Part shown: positions 15,488-21,606 of the stretch, one piece after another
Position numbering within the stretch: position 1 is the stretch's first letter
Layout of the letters: each line of letters opens with the position of its first letter
NCBI GenBank assembly: GCA_964584775.1
Contig: CAZPBC010000034.1
Span: 1-21,606 of the forward strand
Origin: CAZPBC01 sp964584775
Lineage (GTDB): Bacteria > Chlamydiota > Chlamydiia > Chlamydiales > SLFE01
DNA length: 21,606 bases
Reading direction: 5' to 3'
Position numbers and translations under genes: made by a program
The notes under the pieces: generated by a model
The model's database searches: none
Seen by the model: the letters and a program-made list of their open reading frames with translations, nothing else
Told to the model about the DNA's origin: nothing

Positions 15488-16915
15488 TTAGTGAATAAAC
15501 TGCCTTAGGTCAGTTGACATCTGTTTTAGGTCACTCAAGAAGATCACGTGTCCTGCGGGGAAGAGCTTGAATGTGATGTTTTTTTGTAGTGGTTCAGCGA
15601 TCGGTAAATGATCAAAGCTGTAAAGGCTCGCTGCAAAGGGAGTGGCTAGGTCATAGATCCCCGCTGCAATGTAGAGACGAAAGTCGGGATCTTCAGACAT
15701 TAAACCGACTAGATCTTTTGACATGTTGACATAGCAGTTCTTCGCTTTGCAGTAGTCCCACTTCTCATGAGAAAAGAGCCGGTATTCCCGCTCACTTTTC
15801 CAACTTAGTTCCTCAGAGAGCCACTCATTCATTGCTTGGGTGAGAAACACAGAGATATCGGTGAGGTTCGGATCAAAAAAGACAGAGTTGCTTTGAGGTT
15901 TCATATCCCAGCCTGTAAAGCGCCCATCGATCCGACTGACGACTTTCTCTTCCTTCCGCAAGAGCTCCTTTTGAAAAGCATCAGAGGTGATGCGTAGGCG
16001 GTTCCGCAAGATAAAACTTTCATCAAGACCGGTCAACGTGGAAAGCTTTTTAGCCGCTGCCTGCTTCTCTTCCGTAGAGATGCGATTCCCTTTAAGCAGA
16101 AGCTCAGCGTAGGGTCCAAAGGCATACGATTTGGCTGCCTGTGCAGCTGACTCGACGGTCGGGAACTGCTTTTTAGAGAGCTTCCCCTGATACCAACTAA
16201 TCGCACTGTAGGTAGGCAAGAAAGTCATATAGGGAACGTCATTTCCGATCTTAAAATCGATAGGAAGGAAGTCAATGATCGATGAGATCAAGATAGCCCC
16301 ATTGATCTTCATTAAGTACTCATCGAAAAGGTAGCTTGAAAGTCCAGAAACACGTAGAGAACCATAGCTTTCTCCGACAAGGTATTTCGGTGACCCCCAT
16401 CGTTTCTCTCTTGTCACAAAACGGTAGATGAACTCTCCACAAGACTCAATGTCTCCATCGACGCTGAGGAACTTTTTGACATCTCCCTTCTCAACAGTTC
16501 TGCTGAGGCCTGTAGAGACCGGGTCTACAAAAACCAGATCAGAGACGTTCAACAGGGTGTAGGGGTTGTCTTCAAAACAGCAGGGATAGAGAGGTTCTCC
16601 CTCTGCACCAAGTTTGACTTTTCGAGGCCCAAACCCTCCAAGGTGAAGGAACGTTGCAGCCGTTCCTGGCCCTCCATTGAAGAAGAAAGAGATGGGGCGT
16701 TTTTCGTCTCCCTTCTTTTTATAGTAGATGTAGAAGATTTCAGCTTCAGGCTCCTCTTTTTCATTCAGAAGAAAGAGGGTTCCCGCCTCCGCTGTATACT
16801 CAAGGGATTTTCCATCCACTTGAATGGCATGCTCTGTACGAACGCGCTTCTCTTCAGGTGCCTCCTCGGCAAATAGAGGTGAAAGAACTACTAAAAAAAG
16901 GATCAACCGCTTCAT
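15488..16915 (-). CDS. Secreted S10 serine carboxypeptidase-like protein
   Basis: 475 aa from ATG at 16915, chosen because GGAG sits 5 nt upstream. ATG at 16918 and GTG at 16921 are in frame and equally possible. Residues 1-16 (MKRLILFLVVLSPLFA) are a signal peptide, so the enzyme acts outside the cytoplasm. The S10 alpha/beta-hydrolase features are intact: oxyanion segment FFFNGGPGTAATF (about 77-89), nucleophile Ser183 in LVGESYGSLRV, Asp422 in AAGIYDLATP, and His456 in LFPAGHVIF. Family enzymes remove C-terminal residues from peptides, usually at acid pH. It directly follows pncA with the stop and start overlapping. The gap of 57 nt to the 789-aa gene may allow co-transcription. Family assignment is solid; substrate is unknown. 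Confidence 0.92.
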   Translation of the reverse strand: MKRLILFLVVLSPLFAEEAPEEKRVRTEHAIQVDGKSLEYTAEAGTLFLLNEKEEPEAEIFYIYYKKKGDEKRPISFFFNGGPGTAATFLHLGGFGPRKVKLGAEGEPLYPCCFEDNPYTLLNVSDLVFVDPVSTGLSRTVEKGDVKKFLSVDGDIESCGEFIYRFVTREKRWGSPKYLVGESYGSLRVSGLSSYLFDEYLMKINGAILISSIIDFLPIDFKIGNDVPYMTFLPTYSAISWYQGKLSKKQFPTVESAAQAAKSYAFGPYAELLLKGNRISTEEKQAAAKKLSTLTGLDESFILRNRLRITSDAFQKELLRKEEKVVSRIDGRFTGWDMKPQSNSVFFDPNLTDISVFLTQAMNEWLSEELSWKSEREYRLFSHEKWDYCKAKNCYVNMSKDLVGLMSEDPDFRLYIAAGIYDLATPFAASLYSFDHLPIAEPLQKNITFKLFPAGHVIFLSDLKQMSTDLRQFIH

Positions 16916-16917
16916 CA

Positions 16918-17532
16918 TCACTCCAATCTTAAATCATTTATCGAAATCACTTCGGCCCCAGCAGCACGAAGTTCCTCTATTGCCTGGATCCCATCATTCA
17001 GATCAATAGGTGAAATTCCTTCTTGAACAACGAACACTCTAAAGCCGAGTTGCAGAGCATCGAGCACTGTCTCTTTAACACAGTATTCTGTCACGAGCCC
17101 AACACAATACAGAGTTGTCACTCCCTTTTCTTTGAGGTAATCATAAAGTCCGGTAGCGACGTTTCCTTTCCTATCAAAAAAGGCACTGTAGCTATCCAGA
17201 TGAGACTCTGTTCCCTTATCTGCAAAGTAATCTATTTTGATCTTCTGTAGCGAAGGGTGCAGCTCGGCCCCCTCAGTTCCAGGGATACAGTGGTCGGGCC
17301 AGAGCACCTGCTCGTCACCGTCGACTTCGATCCTCTCATGGACTTTTTTTCCATGCGTTGACGCAAAACTCATGTGATCCTTCGGATGCCGATCACGACT
17401 CGCAATCACGAGATCAAAAGGAAGGGTCACCAACTTTTGTACGGTTGGTAAAATTGCATCTCCACGAGGGGCAGCAAGAGCGCCTCCGGGAAGGAAATCA
17501 TTTTGAATATCAATTAAAAGAAGAGCGTTCAT
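16918..17532 (-). CDS. pncA: Nicotinamidase
   Basis: 204 aa, normal for PncA, which deamidates nicotinamide to nicotinate for NAD salvage. The start LLLIDIQNDFLPGGALA gives the catalytic Asp8. Metal-site residues Asp47 and His49 lie in SRDRHPKDHMSF. Lys106 is in FADKGTE and the nucleophile Cys151 is in VGLVTEYCVKET, with the preceding cis-peptide region. The start overlaps the pncB stop as ATGA, so product stoichiometry is likely coupled to the next enzyme of the pathway. Pyrazinamidase activity usually accompanies this family. No anomalies seen. Confidence 0.95.
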   Translation of the reverse strand: MNALLLIDIQNDFLPGGALAAPRGDAILPTVQKLVTLPFDLVIASRDRHPKDHMSFASTHGKKVHERIEVDGDEQVLWPDHCIPGTEGAELHPSLQKIKIDYFADKGTESHLDSYSAFFDRKGNVATGLYDYLKEKGVTTLYCVGLVTEYCVKETVLDALQLGFRVFVVQEGISPIDLNDGIQAIEELRAAGAEVISINDLRLE

Positions 17533-18998
17533 GTCGTCTGCTGGCGTATCTTTCTAATGAGTTCGACTTTTTTGTCATAGAGGCCTTTCTCCATCCCTAC
17601 GACGTATTTATGAGGGTTCACAAACCGCTTCACACCGCTGTGGAAAAAGTTTAGATTTTCAAGGGTCCGTTCACGTGACTCATGAATGGAGGGAACCTGA
17701 TACACTAAAGCCCCCTTTCTAAAGATCGGTTCCAGGAGATCGACACTCTCCTGCTCTGTATTGATCCATCTCTCTTTCGTTGGGTCAAAGGGGTCAACAA
17801 TATGAGCACTTTTCCCTAGAGGCTTTTCTTCGTCGTAGATGACATCAGCGATCGCTCCAAACTCATCAAAAAAACGTCTTACTTGAAGGATTCCGGGATT
17901 AGAGATTTTGAGAATTTGCTCTGAGAGTTTAATCCGGTAGTCCCACTCCCCCTTTTCATCGGTGATGGCAGAGAGCTTATAGACCCCATCGAGCGCAGGT
18001 TGATCTTTCGCGGTAGCGAGCTTTGTTCCCACACCCCAAACGGCAATTTTTGCCCCTTGAGATTTCAAGCTTTCAATCAGCCTCTCATCCAATTCATTGC
18101 TGGCCACAATCTTTGCCTCCTCAAATCCCTCCTTGTCCAGCATCTGACGCGCGACAATACTGAGATAGGCAAGGTCGCCCGAGTCGAGGCGGATTCCCAA
18201 AAAGGGCTTGCCCTCTTTCTTGAGCCACTTACCCACCTCAATCGCTGCCTTCACTCCCTCGAGGGTGTTGTAGGTGTCGACAAGGAAAATGGAGTTCCCT
18301 GGCATTGCTTTCGCAAACGCATAGAACGACTCTATCTCATCATCAAATGCCATGACCCAGCTATGAGCATGTGTTCCTTTCACAGGAATTCCATATATTT
18401 TGCCGGCCAAGACGTTCGAGGTCGCATGGACTCCGCCCACATAGGCAGATCGGCTTGCAGTTAAAGCCCCATCGACTCCCTGAGCGCGACGAAGACCAAA
18501 CTCTAAGACCTCGTCACCTGCAGTGGCTAGGGAGATCCGGGCCGCTTTTGTGGCGACCAAAGTGGAGAAGTTCACGAAATTGAGGAGAGGACTCTCTAAG
18601 AGTTGGCACTCCAGGAGGGAACCCGTCACGCGAAGCAGCGGTTCGTGGGGAAAGACGATCGTTCCCTCTGGAACAGCCTCTAAGTCGCCTTGAAAACGGA
18701 AGGCTTTTAGATATTCATAAAACTCTTCGTCAAACAGCGGATCCCCGCACGCATCGGTGAGAATCCTTAAGTAGTCGATATCTGAGTCATCGAAGCGGAG
18801 GGTTTGAAGATAGTCGATGACACGCTTCAACCCTGAAGCAACAGTCAATCCACCTTCAAAGGGATTTTTTCGAAAGTAGAGATGGTAGACAGCTCTACGT
18901 TGATCAAGCCCCTCTTTCCAGTACCCATAGGCCATCGAAAGCTGATAGAGGTCTGTATGAAGAGCCAGTGAAGTGCGATAAACTTCTTGAATCGACAT
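17529..18998 (-). CDS. pncB: Nicotinate phosphoribosyltransferase
   Basis: 489 aa, the long bacterial form. It converts nicotinate and PRPP, with ATP hydrolysis, to nicotinate mononucleotide, the committed step of the Preiss-Handler route. The N-terminus LALHTDLYQLSMAYGYW is typical. The core EFGLRRAQGVDGALTASRSA (166-185), GGVHATSNVLAGKIYGIPV and KGTHAHSWVMAF with the phosphorylatable His210 are intact. VDTYNTLEGV and GIRLDSGDL are further family segments. It starts 5 nt after the lipoprotein stop with only a weak ribosome site and overlaps pncA by 4 nt. Together with pncA it forms a two-step salvage module. Confidence 0.96.
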   Translation of the reverse strand: MSIQEVYRTSLALHTDLYQLSMAYGYWKEGLDQRRAVYHLYFRKNPFEGGLTVASGLKRVIDYLQTLRFDDSDIDYLRILTDACGDPLFDEEFYEYLKAFRFQGDLEAVPEGTIVFPHEPLLRVTGSLLECQLLESPLLNFVNFSTLVATKAARISLATAGDEVLEFGLRRAQGVDGALTASRSAYVGGVHATSNVLAGKIYGIPVKGTHAHSWVMAFDDEIESFYAFAKAMPGNSIFLVDTYNTLEGVKAAIEVGKWLKKEGKPFLGIRLDSGDLAYLSIVARQMLDKEGFEEAKIVASNELDERLIESLKSQGAKIAVWGVGTKLATAKDQPALDGVYKLSAITDEKGEWDYRIKLSEQILKISNPGILQVRRFFDEFGAIADVIYDEEKPLGKSAHIVDPFDPTKERWINTEQESVDLLEPIFRKGALVYQVPSIHESRERTLENLNFFHSGVKRFVNPHKYVVGMEKGLYDKKVELIRKIRQQTT

Positions 18999-19003
18999 CT
19001 TAT

Positions 19004-19363
19004 CTATTCACCAAAGGCTTCTTTGAATATCGCCTGTTTTTGTCGCTCCAAATCGAGGATGCGCCCTTCAAGTTGATTCCATTGGTCACGCAAGCTTCCT
19101 TGAAGTTGAATCTCCACGGCGGCGGCTGGGAAGTCCGAAAAAAGCTCTTGGTCGGCATTGAGATCCTCACGGTTAGCGACCTCGTCGATTCTTTTTTGCA
19201 GTTCTTTGAACTGTGCAATCTTTGCATTGATCGCCTCAACGGATACACGCTCGTTGATGGGAAGCTTTGCAATTTTTTCTTTTTCAGTGAGCTCCTTTTT
19301 TTCTCCACAACTCAAAAGAAAAACAAGAGAAAAGAGAGCGAGTAATGTCGTCCATTTTTTCAT
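19004..19363 (-). CDS. Small lipoprotein, helical, unknown function
   Basis: 119 aa. The N-terminus MKKWTTLLALFSLVFLLSCG is a classical lipoprotein signal peptide with lipobox LLSC and lipidated Cys19. The rest is charged and Gln/Glu/Lys rich with heptad-like spacing (AINAKIAQFKELQKRIDEVA, about 44-63; GRILDLERQKQAIFKEAF near the end), suggesting a helical or coiled-coil periplasmic protein. The ribosome site GGAGGC lies 6 nt before the ATG. A possible minus-strand promoter (TTCAAT, 17 nt, TATATT at 19414-19386) precedes it. It leads the pncB/pncA/carboxypeptidase operon, but its role in it is not evident. Confidence 0.88.
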   Translation of the reverse strand: MKKWTTLLALFSLVFLLSCGEKKELTEKEKIAKLPINERVSVEAINAKIAQFKELQKRIDEVANREDLNADQELFSDFPAAAVEIQLQGSLRDQWNQLEGRILDLERQKQAIFKEAFGE

Positions 19364-19431
19364 TAAATGCCTCCAATTTCTCAGTAATATACAACTTGTC
19401 GTGAATAGATTGAATCAATTATTCTGCCACT

Positions 19432-20109
19432 ATGCTTTTGAAAACCTTGCTTTTACTCTTTCTCCCACTTCATTTAGCTGCTTCGACGCTGGAAATCGGC
19501 GCCCTTTTTAGAGAGTCGAAAAAGGGAGATTGGATGGTCGTGGTCCAAAATAAGAATTACACGGCGCTTCATATTGTCGACAAAACGCCTGACTCTCTCA
19601 TTTTTGATGAAATGATCATTCCAGAGGCCCGGGTCAAACAGCCTTTCCCTGGATGGCGAGGATGGATTCAATCAGAGGCGCCTGGGCGGACATCTTGGGT
19701 GCGTTATACCCTCTCCCTCAATCCTTTAAAGGTGACCAACCGCCGCTCGATGACCCAGCAGAAAAACCTTCCTCCCTGCACAGAGGAGTCCCTCTTCTTT
19801 CAACTCACCCATCTCCCGTTTCAACCTCTCCCCGACCGAGCAAGACGTTCTATTCTCAATAAAGAGGGCAAAAGTGTTCCTTGGGGACCGAAGTTAGTGG
19901 TAGATGGTAAACTCTATCCTAATGTGAGCTTTTCGGCCTGGGTCGCACAGTGGCCCAAAGATGGATCCATTCTATCGGGAAAAGAACTGACCATCTATCT
20001 TCCAGAAACTTCCCCTCATTATCCTTCTTTTTTTCCGACCTTTACTAAAGTAAAGGGAGGCGTAGAACGCGCTTCATTTCGAGTTGTTGACTCTGGAAGA
20101 AACTTATAA
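19432..20109 (+). CDS. Secreted protein of unknown function, 225 aa
   Basis: Not recognised. Residues 1-18 (MLLKTLLLLFLPLHLAAS) are a strong signal peptide with a likely cleavage near residue 17, and no later membrane segment, so the mature protein should be periplasmic or outer-membrane associated. The mature part mixes beta-prone stretches (DWMVVVQNKNYTALHIVD; PKLVVDGKLYPNVSFSAWVA) with aromatic and proline-rich segments (PFPGWRGWIQSEAPGRTSWV). No ribosome site precedes the ATG, and a possible -10 (TATTCT, 19420-19425) would place transcription start near the ATG, compatible with a leaderless mRNA. It diverges from the lipoprotein gene across 68 nt. Confidence 0.8.
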   Translation: MLLKTLLLLFLPLHLAASTLEIGALFRESKKGDWMVVVQNKNYTALHIVDKTPDSLIFDEMIIPEARVKQPFPGWRGWIQSEAPGRTSWVRYTLSLNPLKVTNRRSMTQQKNLPPCTEESLFFQLTHLPFQPLPDRARRSILNKEGKSVPWGPKLVVDGKLYPNVSFSAWVAQWPKDGSILSGKELTIYLPETSPHYPSFFPTFTKVKGGVERASFRVVDSGRNL

Positions 20110-20430
20110 TACGCCTTATCTACACTTCAGTTTTCTAATTATTAAGATGCTCAAGAATTGTAATGAAAGAGGAATTTACCGATAGAAAGTCATCTTATCT
20201 CCCTAAAGACCTGGAACTTAAAATATTTTTATAGGGTTATTCCTGAACTTTCTTTTACTCGTGTCTTAGACCCTATTTTGAGGAGGAGCCAACTTATTAA
20301 CAACCTTTCCGCACAAATGGGGAAACAGGCTCCCACTCTATCTTTTTGAATTCGAACAAAAACCGAACAAAATAGCTCAAATATTTCCTCACTTGGGATA
20401 ATTCTGTAAAAAGAGTAAACTCGTTGCACC
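20110..20430. other. Intergenic region before lepB; possible gene remnant and upstream elements
   Basis: No intact gene is seen in these 321 nt. A plus-strand stretch without start codon, 20167-20349, reads open for 60 codons and ends LDPILRRSQLINNLSAQMGK plus ten more residues; an overlapping frame begins ATG at 20163 and encodes MKEEFTDRKSSYLPKDLEL and stops after 23 codons. This could be a decayed gene but may be chance. A direct repeat CGAACAAAA occurs at 20353 and 20364 (11-nt period). An extended -10 (TGG then GATAAT, 20397-20402) is the best lepB promoter candidate. A GGAGCC/GGCTCC pair with inner TTTCC/GGAAA could fold. No tRNA or terminator recognised. Confidence 0.35.
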
Positions 20431-21606
20431 ATGTTTTCCAAAGAATACACACTGCGCAAATCCCGTCACATCCTACGGCACCATATCAAGCTCTATAAGC
20501 TGAGCTGGAAAGAGGTGGAATCCTCTGAACTTTCTCATTTAGAAGGTTTAATGGAAGAGCTCGACGAAGCTCTGCTCGAAAAAAACCGCACCAAAGCGAG
20601 CCACCTCGCGAAACAGCTCGAGCGTGAAGCGCGTGGCAAGTTGAAGAAGCCTCCTGGAAGAGCCCTTCTCGACTTTACCATTGCGATCGGAATTGCCTTT
20701 GTGGTGGCGGTGGCGGTGAGGCAGAGCTGGTTTGAGCTCTACAAGATCCCCACAGGCTCAATGCGCCCGACCTATAAGGAAGAAGACCACCTTCTGGTGA
20801 ATAAAACCACCTTTGGACTCAATGTCCCCTTAAAAACCGATCATTTCCTTTTTGAGCCTGATGAGGTGAAGCGTGGGAGTGTGGTGATCTGGTCGGGAGA
20901 TCAGATTCCTGAGATGGACTCGACAACACACTTTTTAGGAGTCCTTCCCTATAAGAAACGGTATATCAAACGGTTGATTGGTAAACCCGAAGATACGCTC
21001 TACTTTTATGGGGGCAAAATCTATGGCGTTGACAAAGAGGGCAACCAGCTCGATCAGCTGATCACTCCAACCTGGATGCAAAAGCTCGAACACATTCCCT
21101 TTATTCAATTTGAGGGTCAAGAATCGCTCTCCTCAACAAGCCCCTACGGCCCACGAAAAGTGACGCTAAAACATTTTAATCAACCAGTCGGCCGATTTCT
21201 CCTCAGCCAGTACGGCACTTCGAAAGGAGAAATTTATGACAACGGAGAGTGGGTGTCGAGTGACAAAAAAGCCTTCACCGATTTCTGGGGGATGGGCAAC
21301 TTCGCGACGAGCCGCCTTCTGAAACGAGATGAGGTTCCGAAGTCCGCTTCGCTTCCAGAAGAAGCGACCCATGCACTCGCCCTCTACCACCACCCTAAAC
21401 TCAAGGCGAAAGTTGAAGGAGGAGGCCTCCGCCCACTTCAGCCAGAGATCTCTTACCTTCCCTTAACCGATGCACATGTCAAAAAGCTGAAGCAAGGACT
21501 CTACACCTCTCGCTTCTATATCCAGCAAGAGCGTTCTCGAGGTTATGGAGAGCCCCAAGGAAGAAACAGGGGACCCACTTTTAGAGGCGTCCCTAATGGA
21601 ACTTAT
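20431..21606 (+). CDS. lepB: Signal peptidase I, long chlamydial type, 3' end outside window
   Basis: 392 codons from the ATG at 20431, open to the right edge; a TAA at 20416 blocks any upstream start. It removes signal peptides from exported proteins at the cytoplasmic membrane. An N-terminal cytosolic extension of about 75 residues (MFSKEYTLRKSRHILRHHIK start) precedes one membrane segment (LLDFTIAIGIAFVVAVAV, about 79-96). The catalytic Ser110 is in IPTGSMRPTY (box B) and Lys180 in KRYIKRLIGKPEDTLY (box D). After about residue 200 the protein continues with a large insert absent from E. coli LepB, consistent with the roughly 630-residue chlamydial enzyme. The ribosome site is weak (AAAGAG). 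It should process the signal peptides predicted for other proteins in this window. Confidence 0.95.
   Translation, partial: MFSKEYTLRKSRHILRHHIKLYKLSWKEVESSELSHLEGLMEELDEALLEKNRTKASHLAKQLEREARGKLKKPPGRALLDFTIAIGIAFVVAVAVRQSWFELYKIPTGSMRPTYKEEDHLLVNKTTFGLNVPLKTDHFLFEPDEVKRGSVVIWSGDQIPEMDSTTHFLGVLPYKKRYIKRLIGKPEDTLYFYGGKIYGVDKEGNQLDQLITPTWMQKLEHIPFIQFEGQESLSSTSPYGPRKVTLKHFNQPVGRFLLSQYGTSKGEIYDNGEWVSSDKKAFTDFWGMGNFATSRLLKRDEVPKSASLPEEATHALALYHHPKLKAKVEGGGLRPLQPEISYLPLTDAHVKKLKQGLYTSRFYIQQERSRGYGEPQGRNRGPTFRGVPNGTY

Noticed and set aside
20229..20459. A 76-codon minus-strand frame before lepB
   Set aside because: It runs into the lepB start, has no ribosome site and no recognised similarity.
1..21606. 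CRISPR array, insertion sequence, rRNA or tRNA gene
   Set aside because: No spaced direct-repeat series, no intact transposase or terminal inverted repeats, and no cloverleaf with a GTTCRA-type T arm were found by reading both strands.

Overview
The window looks like a chromosomal segment of a member of the Chlamydiae, probably an environmental chlamydia rather than a classical Chlamydia species. Four things point there: a lepB whose N-terminal extension and KSRHI start resemble the unusually long chlamydial signal peptidase; a gatC-gatA-gatB operon; two proteins with bilobed hydrophobic hairpins of the kind seen in inclusion-membrane (Inc) proteins; and compact, overlapping gene packing. This is family-level inference. 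No rRNA or tRNA gene was found.

Layout. (1) 1-2146, minus strand: a class I photolyase gene and, overlapping its stop codon by 4 nt, a GTG-started secreted GT11 (fucosyltransferase-like) gene that runs off the left edge. (2) 2152-5438, plus strand: a near-consensus promoter and gatCAB, the tRNA-dependent amidotransferase that makes Gln-tRNA(Gln) and/or Asn-tRNA(Asn). It is followed by a 72-aa unknown gene and a very strong terminator. (3) 5893-6632: a strong promoter driving an Inc-like membrane protein, whose terminator lies inside the 3' end of the convergent xer gene. (4) 6585-12221, minus strand: an ankyrin/hydrophobic-hairpin protein, trmB, an unknown 262-aa gene, pgi, an unknown 169-aa gene, yacG and a XerD-like recombinase, mostly overlapping or closely spaced. 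(5) 12254-13060, plus strand: queF, whose stop codon abuts the stop codon of the next gene. (6) 13061-19363, minus strand: a small lipoprotein, pncB, pncA and a secreted S10 carboxypeptidase-like protein in a tight operon, followed 57 nt later by a 789-aa AT-rich protein. (7) 19432-21606, plus strand: an unknown secreted protein, a 320-nt gap holding a possible gene remnant, and the start of lepB, which runs off the right edge.

Functional picture. Most genes are housekeeping: translation fidelity (GatCAB, TrmB, QueF), central carbon (Pgi), chromosome resolution (Xer), DNA repair (Phr) and secretion (LepB). Between them sit host-interaction candidates. The most interesting is the 789-aa protein. 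Its C-terminal third has a GLCEP segment and, 164 residues later, an H-x14-D motif ending in DSNMG. Together these suggest a papain-like cysteine protease of YopT (C58) type, which would make it a candidate secreted effector. The pncB-pncA pair indicates that NAD can be salvaged through nicotinamide and nicotinate (Preiss-Handler route).
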